A DNA stretch of 64,000 bases from Clostridiales bacterium (GTDB lineage Bacteria > Bacillota > Clostridia > Saccharofermentanales > Saccharofermentanaceae). This document shows positions 1 to 8,856 of the stretch, piece by piece. The notes beneath the pieces are model-generated. The model worked only from the letters and a program-made list of their open reading frames with translations, had not been told where the DNA came from and searched no databases. Location of the stretch: assembly GCA_017620475.1 (NCBI GenBank), contig JAFZQI010000003.1:62001-126000 (forward strand), read 5' to 3'. A program made the translations under genes and the position numbers. Position 1 is the stretch's first letter. Each line of letters begins with the position of its first letter.

Positions 1-1289
1 CCCGTACGCGAAAGCATTCGTTTTTCCATTTCATATATAGCTTGCGGATCTGCAATCACTTTTACATTCTCTTTTGAAAGAGAGATCATACGATGTGCAA
101 CCTGATTCCTGAGTTTTTCGATACCTACGATCATATCAAGATCACCTAGGAGCTGTTTATCATTCACAACACCCATATCCTTAAGGATATCCATAATCAG
201 TTTAGGGGATACAAGCTTGTCGCCATATCGCGGCCACCTTGATTGTATCGATGGATACTTCCAAAACTCCGAGCCAAGGTTTGTAACAAATCGGTCTGAA
301 GAAGCATCCCATATATTACTGAACGAAATCTTCGTCAAAACACCGAAAAGCTTGTGAAGGATCTCTGTGTTCAAAGGAGTCAGGAATCGCACCATATCCG
401 AATACTCATACGAGTCAATATAGAGTCCTACGCGGAGCAGATATTCTGCTGATTTACACTCGTATCTTTCATAGCCTTTAAAGTCTTTTGTATTCGGAAG
501 TTTTGAGAAGTATTCCTGATACTCTCTATTGTTACTGATATTAAGGTGTTTCCTTTCATCCGCGAACTTCAGGAGTGTTTTTATCTCCCTCTTTTGCAAT
601 CGTTTGGGGACGATTTCCTCATAGGCTTCAAGCGCACCTGAATAGTCATACATATCGATCAGTTTTCTTACGATCGATCCGGCGCGTAATACTTTAATGT
701 TCTCCGCCTTTGCCTGCCGGATCCGAATTATCTTTTCCTGCTGATTATCCGAGTTTCTCGAGAAGAGTTCCTCAACATCATATGTTTTAGATGTTTTCCC
801 CTTTTTCCCTTCCGGATCCGGATCCTTTACCTGATATAAGTCTGTGCCTGAAATACCAACTACACTTTTCAGAATGTACAAGGCCGCCTTCATAGCCGGA
901 GTCCCGGAAGAAATATTGATCAGGATATGAACATCTTCGCCCAGATCCGCTTTGATCTCCTCCAAGCATCTAAGATAATCCCGATAGAAGGCATCCATAT
1001 CGATGATGTCATCACCTAACACCTGACTCTCAAATATCTTCACTGACGAAGGACTAAATTGTTCCATTCCCTCGTTTTGGGCCACCAGTTCCAATGCTCG
1101 GATATACCGATTATCTTTATCGGATATTTCTTTGATGTCTTTTGTCATGTAAAGATAAGTATACTCCGGCTTATTCTTCCGAAAAATATGCATCAGTGAT
1201 CCATCATATACTTTAGCTGGCGCATCGTTTTTCGGCATTGGATCTGTATACCCCACTGGGCTAAACAAAACCTTCAATCTTTTGTCCAT
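1..1289 (-). CDS. csm6: Csm6-family CARF-HEPN ribonuclease, partial (3' end off the window)
   Basis: Open from the ATG at 1289 to the left edge without a stop, 429 codons seen. In type III CRISPR immunity Csm6 binds cyclic oligoadenylate made by Cas10 with its CARF domain and then cuts RNA with its HEPN domain. The N-terminus (VLFSPVG...DP) and the motif NISSGTPAM near residue 125 are typical Csm6 CARF features. An R-X4-H motif (R394, H399, in RNQVAH) marks the HEPN active site. The ribosome site AGGAG lies 7 nt before the ATG, and the gene starts 16 nt after cas6 ends, so it is probably co-transcribed. It is clearly paralogous to the Csm6 at 2098-3615, with the same start, the same SSGTPAM and the same RX4H. 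The cas10-csm2-5 genes, if present, would lie beyond the left edge. Confidence 0.9.
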   Translation of the reverse strand, partial: MDKRLKVLFSPVGYTDPMPKNDAPAKVYDGSLMHIFRKNKPEYTYLYMTKDIKEISDKDNRYIRALELVAQNEGMEQFSPSSVKIFESQVLGDDIIDMDAFYRDYLRCLEEIKADLGEDVHILINISSGTPAMKAALYILKSVVGISGTDLYQVKDPDPEGKKGKTSKTYDVEELFSRNSDNQQEKIIRIRQAKAENIKVLRAGSIVRKLIDMYDYSGALEAYEEIVPKRLQKREIKTLLKFADERKHLNISNNREYQEYFSKLPNTKDFKGYERYECKSAEYLLRVGLYIDSYEYSDMVRFLTPLNTEILHKLFGVLTKISFSNIWDASSDRFVTNLGSEFWKYPSIQSRWPRYGDKLVSPKLIMDILKDMGVVNDKQLLGDLDMIVGIEKLRNQVAHRMISLSKENVKVIADPQAIYEMEKRMLSRT

Positions 1290-1305
1290 TGTAAACTCCT
1301 ATCGG

Positions 1306-2088
1306 TCATATATCCTGTCTAACATCAAAAAGTCCTAGACCCTTACTGTTTTTACTCCCCAACCCGGTTTGATAGAGGAAATCCAGATATTTCCTCTCTC
1401 CCCGCAGCAAGTAATCACCATACCATGCTATCAAGGTATCACTTCCATCTTTGATTTCGGTATATTCCGGTTCACAGCTGTCACCGTCAACCATATACTC
1501 AATTTCGATATCCGACAAAGGCGCTTCTCCAAAACAAGCCTCGTATTTTCTTCGAAAATTCGACTTGATAAGTGAATAGAACTCTTCGGAATCCGGTCCA
1601 AAGCACAGTTTTTTCTTTTTTCTTCGTTTTTTCCTTTTGTGATCCGAGGCCGAATTCGATTCATCTTCGGTCTTATACACGCAGATAGGAGAAATCATTG
1701 TAATGGCCACCTCTTTCTTTTCGATGGTCGGATTGCTCGATTTCACCTCCACATTTTTATATACATGATTCCCCAACCGGATCCCGTTTTGCAACAATTC
1801 ATTTTTGATCGCATAGCCAAAGAAAGGTTCTACTGAACGAATAACAAAAGAAGCCTCATCAGCAAAAATGCATTTCCCTCTCTTTGTTTCAAATGATCCG
1901 GAAACATCGCTAAACGAAAAGAGCTTATACTTTCTCTTCCCATATCTGAATCCTGAATTGTGGATAAATCCGGAAAAGTCGACATTCTGTTTTTCCAGCA
2001 ATTGATAGAGTGTTCCCCGAAGCATATCCATATATCCTTTGGTAAGCGTCAACGGTTTATCCAGATCGATTCGAACCAATAACTGCAT
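1306..2088 (-). CDS. cas6: Cas6 CRISPR RNA endoribonuclease
   Basis: 260 residues. Cas6 cuts the long CRISPR transcript inside each repeat to give crRNAs. The C-terminal glycine-rich loop (TGLGSKNSKGLGLFDV, residues about 241-256) is the hallmark of the family, and the length fits a RAMP protein with two ferredoxin-like folds. The N-terminus (MQLLVRIDLDKPLTL) matches a first beta strand. A lysine/arginine-rich stretch near residues 150-160 is an insertion that could contact RNA. The ATG at 2088 follows a GGGGGAG ribosome site. The gene sits 9 nt downstream of one csm6 and 16 nt upstream of the other, so the three form one transcription unit. No repeat array is visible in the window, so the cognate repeat cannot be named. 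Confidence 0.9.
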   Translation of the reverse strand: MQLLVRIDLDKPLTLTKGYMDMLRGTLYQLLEKQNVDFSGFIHNSGFRYGKRKYKLFSFSDVSGSFETKRGKCIFADEASFVIRSVEPFFGYAIKNELLQNGIRLGNHVYKNVEVKSSNPTIEKKEVAITMISPICVYKTEDESNSASDHKRKKRRKKKKLCFGPDSEEFYSLIKSNFRRKYEACFGEAPLSDIEIEYMVDGDSCEPEYTEIKDGSDTLIAWYGDYLLRGERKYLDFLYQTGLGSKNSKGLGLFDVRQDI

Positions 2089-2097
2089 AGCTCCCCC

Positions 2098-3615
2098 TTA
2101 CTGCAACCGATCGATAATATCTTTTATGCAGCTGTTCATTTTTGTGTATGAATCATCCAGAAGATGAATCGGTAACCCGACCATTTCTATCAAAGCTCTT
2201 TCCTTCTTAAGAATCTCTCCTGCATCAAACCCTTTTATACTGCCAGATGGGGCTTTACCATAGATACTTCGATACATTTTAGGAGAAAAACGCGTCAAGC
2301 TCATCAATTCTTTACGCGATAGCGGAATGATATAGTGTGCCACCTTATCCCGTGTGCAGTGTTCGATCGTCGCCAGTTCTTTCATCAACATATAATCACT
2401 AGAACCAAAGAATCCTATAACCTCATACGATAACGCAGTGACAATCCTTCCCGGAGTCAGCACTTTCCTCGAAAAATCAGAATCCCAATGCTTTGCCAGT
2501 TCCGAGAACTGTCCTTCCTGTTTTTTATCAAGAGATTCAACAAAACGTCCTAAATTATCCACGACATCCTTGATATCTTGGTTTGTTTTTGCGTAAAAAA
2601 TCATACTCATCAGCTCGGTATTAAGGGGAGTCATCGCCCGAACAAACTGAGTATACTCTTCTTTATCGTAGAACAACTCCAGCTGAAGAAATGATTCCTG
2701 ACACAAAAAAGTCATGTCATCGCACTTACACCCGGATGAATATGGAAAGAATCGCTTTTCTTCCGGAAGATTGTTTTGAAACTTGATCAGCCATTTTATA
2801 TCCGAATCAGACAACAGCAACATCTTTCTTGATGCAGCAACTTGAAGGAGTCTTATCAGTTTATCTCCAATCTGTTTATTCGCCGGATTCGCGAAGGAAA
2901 GATTACTGACGACCTGCTCTGCACCGGAATAGTCGTGACGATCAACCAGATTCTTCACAATCTCACACATCTTCAGCATGACCAAGTTGTCGCACTTGGC
3001 AATTTGAATCCGGTTTTTTGCAGAAGGATCCTTGTCTTTATTTATGTTATATTGCATATCAAGCGAATATTTAGGATACTTAAAACTTCTCGGTTTCGGA
3101 TCCGTTACTTGAATCAGTTCACAAGGAATACTCAGCATAGATTTAAGAATGTAAAGAGCCGCTTTCATTGCCGGCGTACCGGATGAGATATTTATCAGCA
3201 GGGTATCCTTGCTCCCAAAATTCTGTTCTTTCTGGATCAATTCAATGCAGCGTCTGTAGTCATAATAAAATGCATCCATCTTGTGTACATTATTCTTTTT
3301 GACCTGACTTCTCAGAATTTTATATGCATGATCCTTCCCGGATAGAGCTTTACAGCGAAATGCTTTCTCAGACGATAGTTTTCCCTCGGAAACCAGATCC
3401 CTGGCAAGCATATCCAAAGCTTTAGTGTACCGATGATCATTTTCTATCCCGTTTTCTTTGTGGAACTCAATTTGATAGATATCTTCAGTCATGTAGAGAT
3501 AGGTATAATCAATGTTTCTGTGCCGATAAATATGCATCATCGCCCCATCATAATACGGATCCCTTGATATGGGATCCGTAAGTCCAACCGGGCTAAACAA
3601 GATTACTCTTCCCAC
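2098..3615 (-). CDS. csm6: Csm6-family CARF-HEPN ribonuclease
   Basis: 505 residues from a GTG start at 3615. I chose this start because a GGAGG ribosome site lies 9 nt upstream and because it aligns the N-terminus (GRVILFSPVGLTDP) with the paralogue at 1-1289. The TTG at 3645 is in frame but has no ribosome site. CARF signature NISSGTPAM at about residues 142-150 and HEPN signature RDKVAH (R422, H427; R-X4-H) near the C-terminus. It is expected to be a cyclic-oligoadenylate-activated RNase that degrades RNA during a phage infection. It is encoded between the WYL-domain gene and cas6. Tandem Csm6 paralogues are known in some type III-A loci (Streptococcus thermophilus has two), so the duplication has precedent. 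The two copies are diverged in their middle regions. Confidence 0.92.
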   Translation of the reverse strand: MGRVILFSPVGLTDPISRDPYYDGAMMHIYRHRNIDYTYLYMTEDIYQIEFHKENGIENDHRYTKALDMLARDLVSEGKLSSEKAFRCKALSGKDHAYKILRSQVKKNNVHKMDAFYYDYRRCIELIQKEQNFGSKDTLLINISSGTPAMKAALYILKSMLSIPCELIQVTDPKPRSFKYPKYSLDMQYNINKDKDPSAKNRIQIAKCDNLVMLKMCEIVKNLVDRHDYSGAEQVVSNLSFANPANKQIGDKLIRLLQVAASRKMLLLSDSDIKWLIKFQNNLPEEKRFFPYSSGCKCDDMTFLCQESFLQLELFYDKEEYTQFVRAMTPLNTELMSMIFYAKTNQDIKDVVDNLGRFVESLDKKQEGQFSELAKHWDSDFSRKVLTPGRIVTALSYEVIGFFGSSDYMLMKELATIEHCTRDKVAHYIIPLSRKELMSLTRFSPKMYRSIYGKAPSGSIKGFDAGEILKKERALIEMVGLPIHLLDDSYTKMNSCIKDIIDRLQ

Positions 3616-3658
3616 GACATGCCACCTCCGGCGCGCAATCCTCAATCTCTTTTAACAA

Positions 3659-6600
3659 TTATACCTTATCCATCCGGATTATGGAACTCATATCCCTGTT
3701 CAAAGCCATCTTTTCTTCTCGTCTAATAAGTTCCAGGGCTACGGAGTGCTTACGTTTCTCATCGCCATGCAAAGCCTGCGGCACATCTCGGGTTTCTAAC
3801 ACAAATAAATCCTTATAACCATAAAGGGACTCAACAATTTCATTGTAGTCGTTTCCCGGATAGTGTATCGTGACAACATATTCAAACCAGTTATCCTGGA
3901 ATTGGTTGACACATGGCAGGCTGTTGGCCAAAATCTGCGGCACATCTATTTCAATCACTTCAGGATCAACCTCCTCACCGTTTCGATTCTCCTCCGACGC
4001 GATAACCAAAACATCCTCATCCGGCTTTTTAAGGATTCTTAAGAGGTTGCAGTTTGTTCTCTTCTTTCCTGCAAACGAACAATTCCACCCAATGGCAAAG
4101 GTATCCATCCTCATCAACGCAGCTATGAGATTTCCGGTCTTCTCGGACTTATACTGTCGGTTCCTCTTACAAAACACCGTATATGATGACATTTCATGAA
4201 GGAAACGTTTCCGCTCATTCTCCGGCATTCCAACCAAACCGACTTTTACTTCTTTATACATCTCACCAGAATATGTTTCTTTATTCCCATACTGAATAGC
4301 ATCAGACACCACTTTGATGTATTTTTCACGTTCTTTCTGGCTGATCACTTCATCGAGTATACTCAGTTTGGAAATCAGATCGACTCGAGCAATAGTCATC
4401 CCCTGCTTCTTCGTTTCACCAAATTTAAATGAATAAGCATACACTCGGAATGTGTCCTGCTGATTCGAGTAATAAAGCGACTCTAAGAAGCTGATTCCGC
4501 CATTTTTTCCATTTTTGTTATTCGTATATTCATATTCTACTTTGTGCGAGAAACATATTGCCTTTAGAATGCCTCGGAAAATCACCTTATCAATTCCGAT
4601 TTCATTTTGGGCGCAATCGCAGTACTGAATATCCGAGAAAGAAAACACATCGCGTTCCTCATCCTCTTTGAGATAATCTAGCATCGTGTCCCGTTCCACG
4701 TCATCCAAAAAGAGAGGAGTATACTTCTCTTTGAGGACTTCCCGCAACCAATTCCGTTCAAGAGTACTCATCGGTATAGGCATCCTGAATGGAATGGGCC
4801 CTCTATACTCCCCAAATCGAAGCGCAAACGAAAAACGTTCGAAGAACTCTCTAATAGGTTCAAGATAAATAATATCAAAAGCCTCTTTCTGCCTCTCTCG
4901 AGCGAGATTAGTCTTTTTCTGACCGTTTTTCTCTCGTTTCGGGTTAGCGTCATCCTGAGATGATTCCTCCTCAATCAATTCTGCAAATAACTTTTCCAAC
5001 TTATCTTTATCGTATGATCTTTTACATACTGTTTCCTGGAGAAGTTTCTCAAATTCCCGATAAGCATATCCCGTATTGGGGCAGAAGAGTTGTGTAGAAC
5101 TCGGAGCGTTTTTTACAGGCTTCCCTTTCCCATCGTCTTGGAATATGTATTCAATGGTAACCGGTTGCTGATAGGTGAAGTCTTTTTTCTCTCGGGGTTT
5201 TTCTTCTCCATCTGTTTGTTTTACCGGAGAATAGCGGATCGACTCTGCATATTGGAGATATGGACGCAACCAGATTTCAACATCACGATAGTCCGACACC
5301 AAAAGACTTGTATGGAGCGAAATCCGATCTTTATCTGATTCTTCCTCATAAGCATACTTCTTCCCCAGCTCACGAATAAAACGATCATGTATATAGATCC
5401 ACTTTTCTTTTCGAATACTCTCCACTGCTTCCTTCCGTTCAAATACCAGATTAATGTCCACTCTCCAAAGAGGGATCGTACCCGGAACAGAACAGTTTCC
5501 CACATCAAACTCCTCAAATCCAAATGTATGACAATGGCTTACGAGTTTTTTTGCATTCTCTAGCTCAGACCCTAATCTGCGCTTATCCTCATCCGTATTC
5601 CCGACAATAAGGCCGGTTCTTACCTCAAAAATATCATCAAGGCAGACCGCTCTTGTAGCGTGTTCATCCACAAAATACCCTATTACATACTGACGTCCAT
5701 CCTTGGCAGAAACCCGTATCTGAAGGGGAATCAGAATGAAACTTGCTTTCTCTTTTACGATTTTAATCTTTATGGCCTGTTCATAATGAATAGCCTGAAG
5801 AATATCAACCATCACGTAATCATTGACCGCATTAATCACAAAACGATGTTTAAATCGAAACGGATTCACATAATCCGGAATGGGTAATGCATCAGAAAGG
5901 TCCCTTCCTATTTCGCCCAGAGGCCGTATCTCTGAATATAGGTCCAGTAATGCCTTAAAGCGCGTTTCCAGATCGGCGATCATATTTTTTGAACGATTGT
6001 CTTTTTGTTCTTTTTCCCTAACCGAACTAATCAGTTCAACAAGATTCCGTTTCTCCAAGCTATAATCTTTTATTCCCCACCCAACATTTTTTAACACTCC
6101 GAACTTCACAAGCGCATCAAGCTTGCTCCGTTTCGTTTTGTTATCTGATGTGAACAAGCGGTTATATAAATCATCTTCCATAGAAAAGAATTTCATTATA
6201 AATCTATACACTTCAGCACTCGTCATACTATAGTAATCCGTATAGCTACCACACAGATTCAGGTATTTACTCAGTTCACAAACATCGTCTTTTTGGCACC
6301 TCTTTCGCTGCTCCTGTTCGCAATCAACTTTCATACAATAGAATTTGAAAAAAGGTAATACATAATCTTTTCTTTTAGAATCATCGAACCAGGCCTTGGC
6401 ATCGCTACTGAAATTACGCATTCGTATAGCTAAATAGTCCGCTATGCTGTTCGCAGCAAAAAACGAGGCCAGGACATACAAATAGTTTTCTGAATCATCA
6501 TCATCACAACGCTTATACAGTTCAAAAAACGGGTTACTAATATGCTGATTCTCAGTAATCCTGGAGATGCTGATCTCGCCGCCTTTTTTAGCATCAAGGG

Positions 6601-6796
6601 GACCAACCGCGCTTTTAAGTTTAGCGGTAGTTTCGCTAAGCATGCTTGGTCTCTTCAGAAACTCGTATTTTTCCTCGATATCCTTGTTCGTCATATACAT
6701 GTTCACATACAGTTCCATCAATAGAGCCTTGTATGTTTCATTGAACTTTCCCGCCTGAATAAAGCGTTTTCTTTTCATTCCTGAAGAAGCGTGCAT
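3659..6796 (-). CDS. Large WYL-domain protein, probable CRISPR-locus regulator
   Basis: 1045 residues, first gene of the CRISPR-associated unit. Residues about 10-60 look like a winged-helix region. Residues about 300-395 are a WYL-like domain: an FxxKHxxI entry, then a strand with IPLQIRVSAKDGRQYVIGY and an LDDIFEV end. A second, weaker WYL-like stretch lies near 730-830 (KVIFRGILKAI onward). WYL domains bind nucleic-acid or nucleotide ligands and are common in regulators and accessory proteins of CRISPR and other defence loci. Typical WYL regulators are 230-340 residues, so this is about three times the usual size and probably carries extra domains I do not recognise, including the C-terminal 200 residues. 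The ATG at 6796 has AAGGAG 6 nt upstream. It could be a transcriptional regulator or a direct effector; the sequence does not decide. Confidence 0.7.
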   Translation of the reverse strand: MHASSGMKRKRFIQAGKFNETYKALLMELYVNMYMTNKDIEEKYEFLKRPSMLSETTAKLKSAVGPLDAKKGGEISISRITENQHISNPFFELYKRCDDDDSENYLYVLASFFAANSIADYLAIRMRNFSSDAKAWFDDSKRKDYVLPFFKFYCMKVDCEQEQRKRCQKDDVCELSKYLNLCGSYTDYYSMTSAEVYRFIMKFFSMEDDLYNRLFTSDNKTKRSKLDALVKFGVLKNVGWGIKDYSLEKRNLVELISSVREKEQKDNRSKNMIADLETRFKALLDLYSEIRPLGEIGRDLSDALPIPDYVNPFRFKHRFVINAVNDYVMVDILQAIHYEQAIKIKIVKEKASFILIPLQIRVSAKDGRQYVIGYFVDEHATRAVCLDDIFEVRTGLIVGNTDEDKRRLGSELENAKKLVSHCHTFGFEEFDVGNCSVPGTIPLWRVDINLVFERKEAVESIRKEKWIYIHDRFIRELGKKYAYEEESDKDRISLHTSLLVSDYRDVEIWLRPYLQYAESIRYSPVKQTDGEEKPREKKDFTYQQPVTIEYIFQDDGKGKPVKNAPSSTQLFCPNTGYAYREFEKLLQETVCKRSYDKDKLEKLFAELIEEESSQDDANPKREKNGQKKTNLARERQKEAFDIIYLEPIREFFERFSFALRFGEYRGPIPFRMPIPMSTLERNWLREVLKEKYTPLFLDDVERDTMLDYLKEDEERDVFSFSDIQYCDCAQNEIGIDKVIFRGILKAICFSHKVEYEYTNNKNGKNGGISFLESLYYSNQQDTFRVYAYSFKFGETKKQGMTIARVDLISKLSILDEVISQKEREKYIKVVSDAIQYGNKETYSGEMYKEVKVGLVGMPENERKRFLHEMSSYTVFCKRNRQYKSEKTGNLIAALMRMDTFAIGWNCSFAGKKRTNCNLLRILKKPDEDVLVIASEENRNGEEVDPEVIEIDVPQILANSLPCVNQFQDNWFEYVVTIHYPGNDYNEIVESLYGYKDLFVLETRDVPQALHGDEKRKHSVALELIRREEKMALNRDMSSIIRMDKV

Positions 6797-6986
6797 GGGA
6801 TTCTCCTTATACGTTAATCGTCTTTCAGTCTTTGAGAAGTACTTAAATCACACCTTCACGTATCATTATAGTAAACATGCTCAGTTTATCCTATCTTTTT
6901 TCACATTTTTCTCCTTTGTTATCGCATTTCAATTATGCCCTTCAGATTATAAAATCGAATCATAGACTTGAATTGAGGTAACAACG
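6797..6986. promoter_or_regulatory. Divergent promoter region between the CRISPR unit and the Myg1 gene
   Basis: AT-rich 190-bp gap between divergent genes. On the minus strand a TATAAT (6865-6870) about 70 bp before the WYL gene is a good -10 candidate, but its -35 partner is weak. On the plus strand an AT-rich GATTATAAAAT lies near 6945-6955. No CRISPR repeat is present here. Confidence 0.4.
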
Positions 6987-7910
6987 ATGGCACATTTACT
7001 GTTCACAGATCCATATCACTCTGAAATCGTATGCCATAACGGTACTTTTCACGCGGACGATGTATTTTCAACAGTACTGCTCACCAAGGTATTCGACCGT
7101 TCTGTCAAGATTGCCCGCGTGGAGAAAGTCCCGATCGATATTCCTGAAGGCACGATCGTTTTTGATGTGGGTGGCGGCGAATTTGATCACCACCAACCGG
7201 AAGGAAACGGCAAGCGTGAAAACGGCACTCCGTATGCTTCATTCGGACTACTCTGGAAGGAATTTGGAGCCGATTACTGTAAGAGGATCGGTGTAGATCC
7301 GCAATTCGCTTTTGCAGAGTTTGATCGATTCGTCGAAGGGATCGATGGCTATGACAACGGCCTATGGCATGATCGTGATACTCCGACACAGAATGTTTCG
7401 AACTGCATCCGCTTATTCAACCCCACTTGGGAAGATACATCCGAGGAAAGAATCCAGGAAGCTTTCGTTAAAGCCGTAAACTTCGCCGAAGTCATTTTCG
7501 ACAATGTTATGGAAAACATCACTTCACGTTTTCACGCTCGTGAAGTTCTCTCTGAAGCAGTAAAAAAATGTTCATCTGACACGTTGTTTCTGGAGCGCTT
7601 TCTTCCGTATGCTTCTTATCCGGAAATGAAGGGCATTATCAACAATATCGTATACCCTTCTCTTCGCGGCGGATTGAATCTTCAGATCATTAACCATGAT
7701 CATATGTTTCCTCAGAGACTACTCGGTCTCTCCGGAGAAGCACTTCAGAAAGCAACCGGGATCCCGACAGCCATTTTCGTTCACAACAGTGGTCGCCTTG
7801 CAGGAGCGTCCACTAAGGAAGATATCTCAAAGCTCATCTCTTTAATTGAGGAGATAAACACGCAGAAAGCTGTGTATCTTTCGCAAAAGCATCAGGAGGA
7901 AAACCTATGA
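6987..7910 (+). CDS. MYG1/UPF0160 family metal-dependent hydrolase
   Basis: 307 residues, full length for bacterial members. The family has a DHH-like metal centre; the human protein MYG1 is a 3'-5' RNA exonuclease, and the bacterial role is not settled. Visible signature blocks are HNGTFHADDV near residue 17, DVGGGEFDHHQ near residue 60, a central GIDGYDNG block, and a C-terminal ATGIPTAIFVHNSGRLAGA block. The histidines and aspartates of the first two blocks are the expected metal ligands. The stop overlaps the start of the next gene (ATGA), so the two are translationally coupled. Confidence 0.88.
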   Translation: MAHLLFTDPYHSEIVCHNGTFHADDVFSTVLLTKVFDRSVKIARVEKVPIDIPEGTIVFDVGGGEFDHHQPEGNGKRENGTPYASFGLLWKEFGADYCKRIGVDPQFAFAEFDRFVEGIDGYDNGLWHDRDTPTQNVSNCIRLFNPTWEDTSEERIQEAFVKAVNFAEVIFDNVMENITSRFHAREVLSEAVKKCSSDTLFLERFLPYASYPEMKGIINNIVYPSLRGGLNLQIINHDHMFPQRLLGLSGEALQKATGIPTAIFVHNSGRLAGASTKEDISKLISLIEEINTQKAVYLSQKHQEENL

Positions 7911-8344
7911 ACCAGATGGAAGACCTTTTTATCGAAATGGCAACAAAGATCCCGGAGTTCGAAGACTTTCTGAGAAAGACATCAGAATTCATGGCAGATG
8001 AAATCCTTAATCTCTGCCTGTATGATAAAGCCCGATTCCACAACGCGATAATTCAGCTTAATCTCGAGTATGACATGAACAGAATCGATCATATCCTTGC
8101 TAAATATGGCCTACGCCCCCTATCAGCTATAGATATGCTAGCATTGCTCAAGGTCATCTACAAGGCTATTGAGGAGACATATTCTGAATTCTTAAAGCAG
8201 TACCACTATGCCGTGCCGACCTTGCAATGCCGCATTCTGATCAACTCATCTTTTGATGGCATCGCAATTATTGCTCCGGAAGATTACGTTGAATCTGTCG
8301 CCAAAGTCTTCAAAGTGTATGGGATCCATCAGTTGCTGGATTGA
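7907..8344 (+). CDS. Small unknown protein coupled to the MYG1-like gene
   Basis: 145 residues, predicted mostly helical from its heptad-like pattern, with no signal peptide or membrane segment. I do not recognise the family. The start ATG overlaps the stop of the MYG1-like gene by 4 nt and an AGGAGG ribosome site sits just upstream within that gene, so it is a real co-translated product. A function linked to the hydrolase is only an inference from coupling. Confidence 0.75.
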   Translation: MNQMEDLFIEMATKIPEFEDFLRKTSEFMADEILNLCLYDKARFHNAIIQLNLEYDMNRIDHILAKYGLRPLSAIDMLALLKVIYKAIEETYSEFLKQYHYAVPTLQCRILINSSFDGIAIIAPEDYVESVAKVFKVYGIHQLLD

Positions 8345-8731
8345 TTACTCATGACCGTACAGGTATAGGTTGGTAAATGTCTCCATTATTTCACTTATAA
8401 TTTTACTCTTATCGACCCCTGCTTCTGCAAGAGCCGCATCCATGAGCATGCCTCCGTCTTCACCTTGCTGCATTCGCGTTGCTATTTCCTCTTGTTTTGC
8501 TTCCGGAAGTTGTGAGACCATCGTACAATTCACAAGAAAGAAGAGGCGTTCTTTCAGCTCTTCCTTTGCCTTAATCCGATCCTCTCCTACAAGCCCGGTT
8601 AAGCCCTTCTGGATCAAGAGGCCTTCCATATAACAATCGACAAACTCATCGTCTGACATACCCTCTATTTGCTGCTTCAGTTCCTCATCGCTCATCAATT
8701 CATCGCTGTTCTGAAAATACTGATTATCCAT
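8345..8731 (-). CDS. Small acidic protein of unknown function
   Basis: 128 residues from the ATG at 8731, chosen because GGAGGG lies 8 nt upstream; a longer frame to 8776 lacks a ribosome site. It is acidic, predicted all-helical and cytoplasmic (MSDEELKQQIEGMSDDEF at the start). No catalytic motif seen. It converges tail to tail with the preceding plus-strand gene with no intergenic space. Family not recognised. Confidence 0.7.
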   Translation of the reverse strand: MDNQYFQNSDELMSDEELKQQIEGMSDDEFVDCYMEGLLIQKGLTGLVGEDRIKAKEELKERLFFLVNCTMVSQLPEAKQEEIATRMQQGEDGGMLMDAALAEAGVDKSKIISEIMETFTNLYLYGHE

Positions 8732-8856
8732 GATTCGAACCCTCCATTTATCAATATGAAATCTCATCATGCGCAAGAATATACTCCTAGGGCATGTCTA
8801 CTATGTAATTTCATCATACCACAGACTTCGGGTAGCATGAAAAAAGGCTCAAGATT

